A stretch of 47,334 nt of DNA from an uncultured Erwinia sp. (GCA_946221915.1 CAMIKG010000038.1:1-47334); one strand, 5' to 3'; counted from the stretch's first letter, positions 16,088-24,881 are shown. A program made the numbers and translations. Notes: a model not told the origin generated them from the sequence alone.

Positions 16088-16473
16088 TGCAGTTTACCCT
16101 GCTGGTCACCGGTCCGGCTTATGGCACGCAGCACGCCAGCAGCGCCTGGCTGTTTGCCAAAGCGTTGCTGGCGGCGGGGCATACGCTAAGCAGCGTGTTC
16201 TTCTACCGTGAAGGGGTGCTGAACGCTAATCAGCTGACCGCTCCCGCCAGTGATGAGTTTGATTTGGTGCGTGGCTGGCAGCAACTGCAGGCGGAGCATG
16301 GTGTGGCGCTGCATATTTGTATTGCTGCGGCGTTACGTCGTGGCATCGCCGACCAGCAGCAGGCGGAGGCGCTGGAGCTGGCTGGCGCTAATCTGCAGCC
16401 GGGGTTTGAGCTGGTGGGGTTGGGCGCGCTGGCGGAAGCCGCGCTAAGCAGTGAACGGCTGGTGCAATTCTGA
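16087..16473 (+). CDS. tusD: sulfurtransferase complex subunit TusD
   Basis: This 128-residue DsrE-family protein is the catalytic subunit of the TusBCD heterohexamer, which accepts persulfide sulfur from TusA and passes it to TusE for 2-thiolation of tRNA wobble uridine by MnmA. The active Cys78 (HICIAAALRRG) is present at the E. coli position. It overlaps yheO and tusC by one base each. Confidence 0.95.
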   Translation: MQFTLLVTGPAYGTQHASSAWLFAKALLAAGHTLSSVFFYREGVLNANQLTAPASDEFDLVRGWQQLQAEHGVALHICIAAALRRGIADQQQAEALELAGANLQPGFELVGLGALAEAALSSERLVQF

Positions 16474-16832
16474 TGAACTCCATCGCTTTTATCTTTTCCC
16501 GCGCACCGCATGGCAGCAGCGCTGGCCGTGAAGGGCTGGATGCAGTCCTGGCCACCTCTGCTTTGAGTGACAATGTTGCGCTGTTTTTTATCGGCGACGG
16601 CGTGTTGCAGCTTACCGCAGGCCAGCAGCCGGAGAACATTCTGGCGCGCAACTATATCGCGACCTTTGGTGTACTGCCGCTGTATGACGTTGAGCAGTGT
16701 TATATCTGCGGCGACTCGCTGGCGGAACGTGGCATGGCCGCCGATGCTGCGCGTGTACTGCCCGCCGAGGTGCTGAGCAGCGTCGCCCTGCGTGAGCGAC
16801 TGGCGCAGTTCGACCGTATCCTGACGTTTTAA
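16473..16832 (+). CDS. tusC: sulfurtransferase complex subunit TusC
   Basis: This 119-residue DsrF-like subunit of TusBCD has the family length and the segments IAFIFSRAPHGSSAGREGLD and FIGDGVLQL. It contains cysteines in QCYICGDSL, although in the known complex the transfer residue is in TusD. The tusD stop and tusC start share one base (TGATG). Confidence 0.93.
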   Translation: MNSIAFIFSRAPHGSSAGREGLDAVLATSALSDNVALFFIGDGVLQLTAGQQPENILARNYIATFGVLPLYDVEQCYICGDSLAERGMAADAARVLPAEVLSSVALRERLAQFDRILTF

Positions 16833-16841
16833 GGCTTCGCT

Positions 16842-17129
16842 ATGTTGCATACTTTGATGACTTCCCCGTATCACTGTGATTTCGCACTGTTGTTGCGCAT
16901 GTTGCAGGAGGGGGACGATGTGTTGCTGCTGCAGGATGGCGTTATTGCTGCGCTGACAGGCAGTGACCGACTGGCTCAGCTGGCGGCCGCTCCCGTTGGG
17001 CTTTACGTGCTGCGGGAAGACGTTGAAGCTCGCGGCTTAACTGCACAAATTTCAACCAGTGCAACCACAATCAGCTATACTGAGTTCGTTGCGCTGACGG
17101 TAAAACATCCGCAGCAAATGACCTGGTAA
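16842..17129 (+). CDS. tusB: sulfurtransferase complex subunit TusB
   Basis: This 95-residue DsrH-like subunit completes TusBCD (MLHTLMTSPYHCDFALLLRM, DDVLLLQDGVIAAL). It lies 9 bp after tusC. The str promoter starts 22 bp after its stop codon, with no strong terminator visible between, so some readthrough into the ribosomal genes is possible. Confidence 0.93.
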   Translation: MLHTLMTSPYHCDFALLLRMLQEGDDVLLLQDGVIAALTGSDRLAQLAAAPVGLYVLREDVEARGLTAQISTSATTISYTEFVALTVKHPQQMTW

Positions 17130-17151
17130 ATACGGTAATCCTGGTTATTTC

Positions 17152-17180
17152 TTGACACCCTGTTTGCTCAGCCCTAAAAT
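17152..17180 (+). promoter_or_regulatory. str operon promoter
   Basis: TTGACA (17152-17157), a 17-bp spacer and TAAAAT (17175-17180), nearly identical to the remembered E. coli Pstr. It drives rpsL-rpsG-fusA-tuf. Confidence 0.9.
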
Positions 17181-17187
17181 TCTGCGG

Positions 17188-17205
17188 CCTCGTGATATTA
17201 CGAGG
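17188..17205 (+). other. str leader hairpin
   Basis: CCTCGT and ACGAGG pair around GATATT at the very start of the predicted transcript. A 5'-end hairpin of this kind could protect the mRNA; no U-run follows, so it is not an attenuator by this evidence. Confidence 0.6.
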
Positions 17206-17254
17206 TGATTTATTACGTGTTTACGAAGCAAAAGCTAAATCCAGGAGCTATTTA

Positions 17255-17629
17255 ATGGCAACAGTTAACCAGCTGGTTCGCAAACCACGCGTACGCAAAG
17301 TTGCAAAGAGCAACGTGCCTGCGCTGGAAGCTTGCCCGCAGAAACGTGGTGTATGTACTCGCGTATATACCACTACCCCTAAAAAACCGAACTCCGCACT
17401 GCGTAAAGTATGTCGTGTTCGTCTGACCAACGGTTTTGAAGTTACCTCCTACATCGGTGGTGAAGGTCATAACCTGCAGGAACACTCCGTGATCCTGATC
17501 CGTGGCGGTCGTGTTAAAGACCTGCCAGGTGTGCGTTACCACACTGTTCGTGGCGCGCTGGACTGCTCCGGTGTTAAAGACCGTAAGCAAGCTCGCTCCA
17601 AGTACGGCGTGAAGAAGCCAAAGGCTTAA
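17255..17629 (+). CDS. rpsL: 30S ribosomal protein S12
   Basis: This 124-residue protein of the decoding centre begins MATVNQLVRKPRVRKVAKSN. Lys43 in TTPKKPNSALRK and the conserved second loop GGRVKDLPGVRYHT are unaltered, so common streptomycin-resistance substitutions at Lys43 and Lys88 are absent. CAGGAG at 17242-17247 fixes the ATG; an open frame 63 bp longer is rejected. It is the first gene of the str operon. Confidence 0.98.
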   Translation: MATVNQLVRKPRVRKVAKSNVPALEACPQKRGVCTRVYTTTPKKPNSALRKVCRVRLTNGFEVTSYIGGEGHNLQEHSVILIRGGRVKDLPGVRYHTVRGALDCSGVKDRKQARSKYGVKKPKA

Positions 17630-17725
17630 TGGTTCTCCGTTAAGTAAGGCCAAACGTTTTAACTTAAATGTCAAACTAAACTCGTAGAGTTTTGGACAAT
17701 CCTGAATTAACAACGGAGTATTTCC
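17630..17725 (+). promoter_or_regulatory. rpsL-rpsG intercistronic region, S7 autoregulatory site
   Basis: In E. coli the interval between S12 and S7 genes, about 96 nt, folds into the site where free S7 represses its own translation. The interval here has the same size and a closely similar sequence as I remember it (GGTTCTCCGTTAAGTAAGG through AACAACGGAGTA near the rpsG start). Function is transferred from E. coli. Confidence 0.6.
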
Positions 17726-18196
17726 ATGCCACGTCGTCGCGTTATTGGCCAGCGTAAAATTCTGCCGGATCCTAAGTTCGGATCAGAATTGCTGGCGAAA
17801 TTTGTAAACATCCTGATGGTAGATGGTAAAAAATCTACTGCTGAAGCAATCGTCTATACCGCGCTGGAGACCCTGGCTCAGCGTGCTGGTAAAGGTGAAC
17901 TGGAAGCTTTCGAAGTAGCACTGGACAACGTGCGTCCGACTGTAGAAGTTAAGTCGCGCCGTGTTGGTGGTTCTACTTATCAGGTACCAGTAGAAGTCCG
18001 TCCGGTTCGTCGTAATGCTCTGGCAATGCGTTGGATCGTAGAAGCTGCTCGTAAACGCGGTGATAAATCTATGGCTCTCCGCCTGGCGAACGAACTTTCT
18101 GACGCTGCAGAAAACAAAGGTACTGCAGTTAAGAAACGTGAAGACGTTCACCGTATGGCAGAAGCCAACAAGGCGTTCGCACACTACCGTTGGTAA
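17726..18196 (+). CDS. rpsG: 30S ribosomal protein S7
   Basis: This 156-residue protein nucleates assembly of the 30S head by binding the 3' domain of 16S rRNA and contacts the E-site tRNA. It has the short form, ending ANKAFAHYRW, without the C-terminal extension known from E. coli K-12. In the str operon it is the translational repressor. Confidence 0.97.
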   Translation: MPRRRVIGQRKILPDPKFGSELLAKFVNILMVDGKKSTAEAIVYTALETLAQRAGKGELEAFEVALDNVRPTVEVKSRRVGGSTYQVPVEVRPVRRNALAMRWIVEAARKRGDKSMALRLANELSDAAENKGTAVKKREDVHRMAEANKAFAHYRW

Positions 18197-18218
18197 CAGC
18201 TGCGTAGTTGTTGTTAAA

Positions 18219-18249
18219 CCAGCGGGCGCTCACAGAGCCAACCCGCTGG
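18219..18249 (+). other. hairpin between rpsG and fusA
   Basis: CCAGCGGG (18219-18226) pairs with CCCGCTGG (18242-18249) across a 15-nt loop, 23 nt after the rpsG stop. No U-tract follows, so it is more likely an mRNA-stability or processing structure than a terminator. Confidence 0.5.
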
Positions 18250-18289
18250 GGTCGACTAACTTTGAACGTCCGAAAAACCGAGGAATAAA

Positions 18290-20404
18290 ATGGCTCGTAC
18301 AACACCCATTTCGCGCTACCGTAACATCGGTATCAGTGCGCACATCGACGCCGGTAAGACTACGACTACCGAACGTATTCTGTTCTACACCGGTGTAAAC
18401 CACAAAATCGGTGAAGTTCATGACGGCGCAGCCACCATGGACTGGATGGAGCAGGAGCAGGAGCGTGGTATTACCATCACCTCCGCAGCGACCACTGCAT
18501 TCTGGTCTGGTATGGCTAAGCAGTTTGAGCCACACCGCGTTAACATCATCGACACCCCGGGACACGTTGACTTCACCATCGAAGTAGAACGTTCTATGCG
18601 TGTTCTCGACGGCGCAGTAATGGTTTACTGTGCGGTTGGTGGTGTTCAGCCACAGTCTGAAACCGTATGGCGTCAGGCTAACAAATACAAAGTTCCACGC
18701 ATCGCGTTCGTTAACAAAATGGACCGCATGGGTGCTAACTTCCTGAAAGTTGTCGGCCAGATTGAATCTCGTCTGGGTGCAACTCCGGTTCCTCTGCAGC
18801 TGGCTATCGGCGCTGAAGAAGGCTTCACCGGCGTTGTTGACCTGATCAAGATGAAAGCGATCAACTGGAACGACGCTGATGCAGGCGTGACCTTCGAATA
18901 CGAAGAGATCCCGGCTGACATGCAAGAGCTGGCTGAAGAATGGCGCCAGAAACTGATCGAAGCAGCAGCTGAAGCGTCTGATGAGCTGATGGATAAATTC
19001 TTTGGCGGCGAAGAGCTGACTGAAGAAGAGATCAAAGCCGCTCTGCGTCAGCGCGTGCTGAACAACGAAATCATCCTGGTAACCTGTGGTTCTGCATTTA
19101 AGAACAAAGGTGTTCAGGCGATGCTGGATGCGGTTATCGAATACCTGCCAGCACCAACTGACGTTACCGCGATCAACGGTATCCTGGACGACGGTAAAGA
19201 CACTCCGGCAGTTCGTCACTCTGACGACAACGAGCCGTTTGCTGCTCTGGCGTTCAAAATCGCTACCGACCCGTTTGTAGGTAACCTGACCTTCTTCCGC
19301 GTTTACTCTGGTGTGGTTAACTCCGGTGACACCGTGTACAACCCGGTTAAATCTCAGCGTGAGCGTCTGGGCCGTATCGTACAGATGCACGCTAACAAAC
19401 GTGAAGAGATTAAAGAAGTTCGCGCGGGCGACATCGCTGCTGCGATCGGTCTGAAAGAAGTGACCACTGGTGACACCCTGTGTGACCCAGAAAACGTCAT
19501 CATTCTGGAGCGTATGGAATTCCCTGAGCCGGTAATCTCCATCGCTGTTGAGCCGAAAACCAAAGCTGACCAGGAAAAAATGGGTCTGGCTCTGGGTCGT
19601 CTGGCGAAAGAAGACCCGTCATTCCGCGTATGGACTGACGAAGAGTCTAACCAGACCATCATCGCAGGTATGGGTGAGCTGCACCTCGACATCATCGTTG
19701 ACCGTATGAAGCGTGAATTCAACGTTGAAGCGAACGTCGGTAAACCTCAGGTTGCTTACCGCGAAGCGATTCGCTCTAAAGTTACCGATATCGAAGGTAA
19801 ACACGCCAAGCAGTCTGGTGGTCGTGGTCAGTACGGTCATGTTGTTATCGACATGTACCCACTGGAGCCGGGTTCAAACCCGAAAGGCTACGAATTTGTC
19901 AACGATATCAAAGGTGGTGTGATTCCTGGCGAATACATCCCTGCGGTTGATAAAGGTATCCAGGAGCAGCTGAAATCTGGTCCGCTGGCGGGTTATCCGG
20001 TAGTAGACCTGGGTGTTCGTCTGCACTTCGGTTCATACCATGATGTCGACTCCTCTGAGCTGGCGTTTAAACTGGCTGCTTCTATCGCCTTTAAAGATGG
20101 CTTTAAGAAAGCAACTCCAGTTCTGCTTGAGCCAATCATGAAGGTTGAAGTAGAGACCCCGGAAGAGAACACCGGTGACGTTATCGGTGACCTTAGCCGT
20201 CGTCGTGGTATGCTGAAGGGACAGGAATCTAACGCTACTGGCGTTCAGATCCATGCTGAAGTTCCGCTGTCTGAAATGTTCGGATATGCAACTCAGCTGC
20301 GTTCTCTGACTAAAGGCCGTGCTTCTTACTCCATGGAGTTCCTGAAGTACGATGATGCGCCGAACAACGTCGCTCAGGCCGTTATTGAAGCCCGTGGCAA
20401 ATAA
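18290..20404 (+). CDS. fusA: elongation factor G
   Basis: This 704-residue GTPase drives translocation and, with RRF, ribosome recycling. G1 is AHIDAGKTTTTE (about residues 17-28), G3 DTPGHVDFT, G4 NKMD. Length equals E. coli EF-G. Codons are those of highly expressed genes. It is third in the str operon, 93 bp after rpsG. Confidence 0.98.
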   Translation: MARTTPISRYRNIGISAHIDAGKTTTTERILFYTGVNHKIGEVHDGAATMDWMEQEQERGITITSAATTAFWSGMAKQFEPHRVNIIDTPGHVDFTIEVERSMRVLDGAVMVYCAVGGVQPQSETVWRQANKYKVPRIAFVNKMDRMGANFLKVVGQIESRLGATPVPLQLAIGAEEGFTGVVDLIKMKAINWNDADAGVTFEYEEIPADMQELAEEWRQKLIEAAAEASDELMDKFFGGEELTEEEIKAALRQRVLNNEIILVTCGSAFKNKGVQAMLDAVIEYLPAPTDVTAINGILDDGKDTPAVRHSDDNEPFAALAFKIATDPFVGNLTFFRVYSGVVNSGDTVYNPVKSQRERLGRIVQMHANKREEIKEVRAGDIAAAIGLKEVTTGDTLCDPENVIILERMEFPEPVISIAVEPKTKADQEKMGLALGRLAKEDPSFRVWTDEESNQTIIAGMGELHLDIIVDRMKREFNVEANVGKPQVAYREAIRSKVTDIEGKHAKQSGGRGQYGHVVIDMYPLEPGSNPKGYEFVNDIKGGVIPGEYIPAVDKGIQEQLKSGPLAGYPVVDLGVRLHFGSYHDVDSSELAFKLAASIAFKDGFKKATPVLLEPIMKVEVETPEENTGDVIGDLSRRRGMLKGQESNATGVQIHAEVPLSEMFGYATQLRSLTKGRASYSMEFLKYDDAPNNVAQAVIEARGK

Positions 20405-20430
20405 GGCTACGGTTAAACAATAGTAAATCG

Positions 20431-20456
20431 ATGCCCTTATAAGATGATAAGGGCAT
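20431..20456 (+). other. 10-bp perfect hairpin between fusA and tuf
   Basis: ATGCCCTTAT and ATAAGGGCAT pair around AAGATG, ending about 20 nt before the tuf start. There is no T-run, so transcription should continue into tuf. It may mark an mRNA processing site that separates fusA and tuf expression. Confidence 0.55.
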
Positions 20457-20475
20457 AACTCTAAGGATGATCGCC

Positions 20476-21660
20476 ATGGCGAAAGAACAATTTCAACGTA
20501 ACAAACTGCACGTAAACGTGGGCACCATCGGTCACGTTGACCACGGTAAAACCACCCTGACTGCAGCTATCACTACCGTTCTGGCTAAAACCTACGGTGG
20601 TTCTGCTCGTGCGTTCGACCAGATCGATAACGCGCCAGAAGAAAAAGCTCGTGGTATCACCATCAACACTTCTCACGTTGAATATGAAACCCCAAGCCGC
20701 CACTACGCGCACGTTGACTGCCCAGGCCACGCCGACTATGTGAAAAACATGATCACCGGTGCTGCTCAGATGGACGGCGCTATCCTGGTTGTTGCTGCGA
20801 CTGACGGCCCAATGCCTCAGACCCGTGAGCACATCCTGCTGGGTCGTCAGGTTGGCGTTCCTTACATCATCGTGTTCCTGAACAAGTGCGACATGGTTGA
20901 TGACGAAGAGCTGCTGGAACTGGTTGAAATGGAAGTACGTGACCTGCTGTCACAGTACGACTTCCCAGGCGACGATACGCCAATCGTTCGCGGTTCTGCT
21001 CTGAAAGCGCTGGAAGGCGACGCAGAGTGGGAAGCTAAGATCATCGAGCTGGCTGGTCACCTGGATTCTTACATCCCAGAGCCAGTACGTGCAATCGATC
21101 TGCCGTTCCTGCTGCCAATCGAAGACGTATTCTCCATCTCCGGTCGTGGTACCGTTGTTACCGGTCGTGTTGAGCGCGGTATCATCAAAGTGGGTGAAGA
21201 AGTTGAAATCGTTGGTATCAAAGATACTGCGAAATCTACCTGTACCGGCGTTGAAATGTTCCGCAAACTGCTGGATCAGGGCCAGGCTGGTGAGAACGTT
21301 GGTGTTCTGCTGCGTGGTATCAAACGTGAAGAAATCGAACGTGGTCAGGTTCTGGCTAAGCCAGGCACCATCAAGCCACACACTCAGTTCGAATCTGAAG
21401 TTTATATCCTGTCTAAAGACGAAGGCGGCCGTCATACTCCGTTCTTCAAAGGCTACCGTCCACAGTTCTACTTCCGTACTACTGACGTGACCGGTACCAT
21501 CGAACTGCCAGAAGGCGTTGAGATGGTAATGCCAGGCGACAACATCAAGATGACTGTTAACCTGATCCACCCAATCGCGATGGATGAAGGTCTGCGTTTC
21601 GCAATCCGTGAAGGCGGCCGTACTGTTGGCGCTGGTGTTGTTGCTAAAATCTTCGCTTAA
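20476..21660 (+). CDS. tuf: elongation factor Tu
   Basis: This 394-residue GTPase delivers aminoacyl-tRNA to the ribosome. G1 is GHVDHGKT (19-26), G3 DCPGH, G4 NKCD (136-139). The start MAKEQFQRNK at 20476 matches family length; the ATG 9 bp upstream would add three residues not found in EF-Tu. It is the last str gene, corresponding to tufA; a second copy usually lies elsewhere. A double hairpin ends the operon. Confidence 0.98.
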   Translation: MAKEQFQRNKLHVNVGTIGHVDHGKTTLTAAITTVLAKTYGGSARAFDQIDNAPEEKARGITINTSHVEYETPSRHYAHVDCPGHADYVKNMITGAAQMDGAILVVAATDGPMPQTREHILLGRQVGVPYIIVFLNKCDMVDDEELLELVEMEVRDLLSQYDFPGDDTPIVRGSALKALEGDAEWEAKIIELAGHLDSYIPEPVRAIDLPFLLPIEDVFSISGRGTVVTGRVERGIIKVGEEVEIVGIKDTAKSTCTGVEMFRKLLDQGQAGENVGVLLRGIKREEIERGQVLAKPGTIKPHTQFESEVYILSKDEGGRHTPFFKGYRPQFYFRTTDVTGTIELPEGVEMVMPGDNIKMTVNLIHPIAMDEGLRFAIREGGRTVGAGVVAKIFA

Positions 21661-21676
21661 TTGCCGATGATTAGCG

Positions 21677-21738
21677 GTGACCAGTTTCGGCTGGTCACAG
21701 CAACAAAATAAAAAAGAGCACTTCGGTGCTCTTTTTTT
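21677..21738 (+). terminator. str operon terminator (two hairpins)
   Basis: The first hairpin is GTGACCAG-TTTCGG-CTGGTCAC (21677-21698). The second is GAGCAC-TTCG-GTGCTC (21716-21731), preceded by A5 and followed by T7. The UUCG loop and the runs on both sides make it strong and potentially bidirectional, also serving the convergent prepilin peptidase gene. Confidence 0.95.
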
Positions 21739-21799
21739 ATTCTGCTTTGCTGAAATCGTGCCGTATGTTCCCCGGAGCATCGCATCCCTTACTCTCCTG

Positions 21800-22588
21800 T
21801 CATTTATTAAGCCAGCCGATAAGCCAGTCTGTATTGCCATGCTGAGCAATAAGAACACACCATCCCGCTAAGGACAGGCAGGGGCCAAAAGGTTGTCGGG
21901 ACGTTTTCTCGCGCCATCTACATTTAAATAACCATGCACCAATGCCGAATACCGCGGCTAAAGTGGTAACCAGCGGGAGAGCGAACACGCCTGTCCAGGC
22001 ACCGATGGCGGCAAGATATTTTGCATCCCCACGTCCCAGCCCTTGTCTGCGCTGCAGCAGATAGTAAGCCTCAGCCAGAAAGCGCAGCGTCAGATAACCC
22101 AGAATAGCTCCCGCAACTGCCGAAAGAAGCCTGTCCGGACTAAGTGCGATATGAAATGTTAGCCCAAACCATAACAGCGGATAAGTCAGAATATCAGGCA
22201 GCAGCAGACGGCGACGATCAATTTCACTCAGCAGTAACGCCATGCCGCTGAACACCGCAAGCCAGATAAGCAGAGCAGGGGAGGGGCTGACAAGCACCAG
22301 TATCGCCAGCAGCAGTGCGCTAACCCATTCAATGACCGGATGATGAAGGGCAATGAACTGATGGCAGTCGCGGCAACGGCCGCGAAGCCAGAGCCAGCTA
22401 AGTAAAGGTACGAGATCGCGCCAGCGAATTGGGCTGCGGCAATGGTCACAGCGTGAAGCCGGGCGGCAAAGATGCAATAGCCAGCGCTGACTGTTGGCTC
22501 GCGCCGGAAAACGAGAGAGTGCCAGACATAAAAAACTTCCAGCCAGTGCGCCAACAATCATGGCGGGTATCATCAGTAACTTGTCCAT
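21800..22588 (-). CDS. prepilin peptidase (A24 family), GspO/PilD-like
   Basis: This 262-residue inner-membrane aspartic protease would cleave and N-methylate type IV prepilins or type II secretion pseudopilins. After the first membrane segment it shows LSRFPAR, then the cytoplasmic tetracysteine motif (CDHC and CRDC, about residues 47-74). The catalytic Asp motifs are present as SEIDRRRLLLPD and GLGRGDAK. GGGGGAAC precedes the ATG. In E. coli K-12 gspO lies in this interval with the whole gsp cluster, bfr and bfd; here it is alone. Its substrates must be encoded elsewhere. GspO orthology is likely from position, but gene name is left open. Confidence 0.88.
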   Translation of the reverse strand: MDKLLMIPAMIVGALAGSFLCLALSRFPARANSQRWLLHLCRPASRCDHCRSPIRWRDLVPLLSWLWLRGRCRDCHQFIALHHPVIEWVSALLLAILVLVSPSPALLIWLAVFSGMALLLSEIDRRRLLLPDILTYPLLWFGLTFHIALSPDRLLSAVAGAILGYLTLRFLAEAYYLLQRRQGLGRGDAKYLAAIGAWTGVFALPLVTTLAAVFGIGAWLFKCRWREKTSRQPFGPCLSLAGWCVLIAQHGNTDWLIGWLNK

Positions 22589-22763
22589 AAGTTCCCCCTT
22601 TCACTGGCGGGCAGCATAAGGCAGTCATTGGCGGATTGTCACTATTACTGACGAGTGACATCTCAGAAAAGGCGGGTAACGCGCAATTATTTGTAATTGC
22701 GCAAAATTCAGTAGGTTCTGGCGCGCGCCAGCTTCCAGACTGCGCTGCCGTGGTAATAATGGG

Positions 22764-22791
22764 TTGCTTCCTGAACAGATTTGCGTATAAT
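22764..22791 (+). promoter_or_regulatory. S10 operon promoter
   Basis: TTGCTT (22764-22769), a 16-bp spacer and TATAAT (22786-22791), followed by GCGCGGGCT, the GC-rich discriminator expected of stringently controlled promoters. The stretch 22589-22763 upstream shows nothing else I can assign. Confidence 0.85.
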
Positions 22792-22797
22792 GCGCGG

Positions 22798-22975
22798 GCT
22801 TGCCATTTATGTCAGGCGCGATTCAATCAGAATCGCACGGCGGATAAGATAGTTATCTGGCCAAACAATACTCCCAATCGGGGAGTTATGTACTGAACGA
22901 TTACACTCCTCCATCAATCGTAATGGATGTGGGTAGTAATTCTTTTCGTTTATAAATAATTGGAGCTCTGGTCTC
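22798..22975 (+). promoter_or_regulatory. S10 leader with L4-responsive attenuator
   Basis: The roughly 180-nt leader contains ACTCCC-AATCG-GGGAGT (22870-22886), then a larger stem from ATTAC at 22900 to GTAGTAAT ending at 22940, directly followed by the T-rich TTCTTTTCGTTT. This is the layout of the E. coli S10 leader, where L4 promotes termination after the last hairpin and also represses translation. Regulation is inferred by homology. Confidence 0.75.
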
Positions 22976-23287
22976 ATGCAGAACCAAAGAATCCGTATCC
23001 GTCTTAAAGCGTTTGATCATCGTCTGATCGATCAATCAACTGCGGAAATCGTTGAGACTGCCAAGCGCACTGGTGCGCAGGTTCGTGGTCCAATCCCGCT
23101 GCCGACCCGCAAAGAGCGCTTCACCGTTCTGATCTCCCCGCACGTCAACAAAGACGCGCGTGATCAGTACGAGATTCGCACTCACAAGCGTCTGGTCGAC
23201 ATCGTCGAGCCAACTGAAAAAACGGTTGATGCTCTGATGCGTCTGGATCTGGCTGCCGGTGTTGACGTGCAGATCAGCCTGGGTTAA
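22976..23287 (+). CDS. rpsJ: 30S ribosomal protein S10 (NusE)
   Basis: This 103-residue protein of the 30S head also acts as NusE in antitermination complexes and couples transcription to translation through NusG. It begins [19 protein letters not shown] and has standard length. TTGGAG (22960-22965) lies 10 bp before the ATG. It is first in the eleven-gene S10 operon. Confidence 0.98.
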
Positions 23288-23319
23288 TCAGGTCATTGAG
23301 CGATTGAGAGGTTGAAACG

Positions 23320-23949
23320 ATGATTGGTTTAGTCGGTAAAAAAGTGGGCATGACCCGCATCTTCACTGAAGATGGCGTATCTATCCCAGTAACCGTGATC
23401 GAAATTGAAGCAAACCGCGTCACTCAGGTTAAAGACCTGGCTAACGACGGTTACACTGCTATCCAGGTAACTACCGGTGCGAAAAAAGCAAACCGTGTAA
23501 CTAAGCCTGAAGCAGGTCATTTTGCGAAAGCTGGCGTTGAAGCTGGCCGTGGTCTGTGGGAATTCCGCACCGCTGAAGGTGAAGAGTTTGCTGTAGGTCA
23601 GAGCATCAATGTTGACATTTTCGCTGAAGTGAAAAAAGTTGACGTGACTGGTACTTCTAAAGGTAAAGGTTTCGCCGGTACTGTTAAGCGCTGGAACTTC
23701 CGTACCCAGGATGCTACCCACGGTAACTCCTTGTCTCACCGCGTTCCGGGTTCTATCGGTCAGAACCAGACTCCGGGCAAAGTGTTCAAAGGCAAGAAAA
23801 TGGCAGGCCAGCTGGGTAATGAGCGCGTAACCGTTCAGAGCCTGGACGTAGTGCGTGTTGACGCTGAGCGCAACCTGCTGCTGGTTAAAGGTGCAGTTCC
23901 CGGTGCTACCGGAAGCGACCTGATCGTTAAACCAGCTGTGAAGGCGTAA
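23320..23949 (+). CDS. rplC: 50S ribosomal protein L3
   Basis: This 209-residue early assembly protein has a long extension reaching the peptidyl transferase centre, including the region GSIGQNQTPGKVFKGKKMAG that carries the methylated Gln in E. coli. It begins MIGLVGKKVGMTRIF. Second in the S10 operon. Confidence 0.98.
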   Translation: MIGLVGKKVGMTRIFTEDGVSIPVTVIEIEANRVTQVKDLANDGYTAIQVTTGAKKANRVTKPEAGHFAKAGVEAGRGLWEFRTAEGEEFAVGQSINVDIFAEVKKVDVTGTSKGKGFAGTVKRWNFRTQDATHGNSLSHRVPGSIGQNQTPGKVFKGKKMAGQLGNERVTVQSLDVVRVDAERNLLLVKGAVPGATGSDLIVKPAVKA

Positions 23950-23959
23950 GGGGATAGCA

Positions 23960-24565
23960 ATGGAATTAGTATTGAAAGACGCGCAAAGCGCGCTGACTGT
24001 TTCCGAAACTACCTTCGGTCGTGATTTCAACGAAGCGCTGGTACATCAGGTTGTTGTTGCTTACGCAGCAGGTGCCCGTCAAGGTACTCGTGCACAGAAA
24101 ACTCGTGCTGAAGTAACTGGTTCCGGCAAAAAGCCATGGCGTCAGAAAGGTACTGGCCGTGCGCGTTCTGGTTCTATCAAGAGCCCGATCTGGCGTTCCG
24201 GTGGTGTGACCTTTGCTGCTAAGACCCAGGACCACAGTCAAAAAGTTAACAAAAAGATGTACCGCGGCGCGCTGAAAAGCATCCTGTCCGAACTGGTACG
24301 TCAGGACCGTCTGATTGTTGTTGAGAAGTTCTCTCTCGAAGCGCCTAAAACTAAGCTGCTGGTAGAGAAACTGAAAGACATGGCGCTGCAAGATGTGCTG
24401 ATCATCACTGGCGAGCTGGAAGAGAACCTGTTCCTGGCCGCACGTAACCTGTACAAGGTTGACGTTCGTGATGCAGCAGGCATCGACCCAGTTAGCCTGA
24501 TCGCCTTCGACAAAGTCGTTATGACTGCTGACGCAGTTAAGCAAGTTGAGGAGATGCTGGCATGA
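23960..24565 (+). CDS. rplD: 50S ribosomal protein L4
   Basis: This 201-residue protein lines the exit tunnel with its extended loop (GSGKKPWRQKGTGRARSGS) and is the autogenous regulator of this operon through the leader. It lies 10 bp after rplC and overlaps rplW by 4 bp (ATGA). Confidence 0.98.
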   Translation: MELVLKDAQSALTVSETTFGRDFNEALVHQVVVAYAAGARQGTRAQKTRAEVTGSGKKPWRQKGTGRARSGSIKSPIWRSGGVTFAAKTQDHSQKVNKKMYRGALKSILSELVRQDRLIVVEKFSLEAPKTKLLVEKLKDMALQDVLIITGELEENLFLAARNLYKVDVRDAAGIDPVSLIAFDKVVMTADAVKQVEEMLA

Positions 24566-24864
24566 TCCGTGAAGAACGTCTGCTGAAAGTACTGCGCGCG
24601 CCGCACGTATCTGAAAAAGCGTCTGCTGCGATGGAAAAAACCAACACCATCGTTCTCAAAGTTGCTAAAGACGCGACCAAAGCAGAAATCAAAGCCGCTG
24701 TGCAGAAACTTTTCGAAGTTGAAGTAGAAGTCGTTAACACCCTGGTTGTTAAAGGGAAAGTTAAACGTCACGGACAGCGTATTGGTCGTCGTAGCGACTG
24801 GAAAAAAGCTTACGTCACCCTGAAAGAAGGCCAGAATCTGGACTTCGTCGGCGGCGCTGAGTAA
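24562..24864 (+). CDS. rplW: 50S ribosomal protein L23
   Basis: This 100-residue protein stands at the tunnel exit and is the docking site for trigger factor and SRP. It begins MIREERLLKVLRAPHVSEKA. The 4-bp overlap with rplD implies coupled translation. Confidence 0.98.
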   Translation: MIREERLLKVLRAPHVSEKASAAMEKTNTIVLKVAKDATKAEIKAAVQKLFEVEVEVVNTLVVKGKVKRHGQRIGRRSDWKKAYVTLKEGQNLDFVGGAE

Positions 24865-24881
24865 GTCGGAGGAGAAGAACA

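Noticed and set aside
22636..22896. 86-codon frame upstream of rpsJ, considered as a possible bfd remnant
   Set aside because: The translation has no Cys pattern of bacterioferritin-associated ferredoxin and the stretch contains the S10 promoter and leader.
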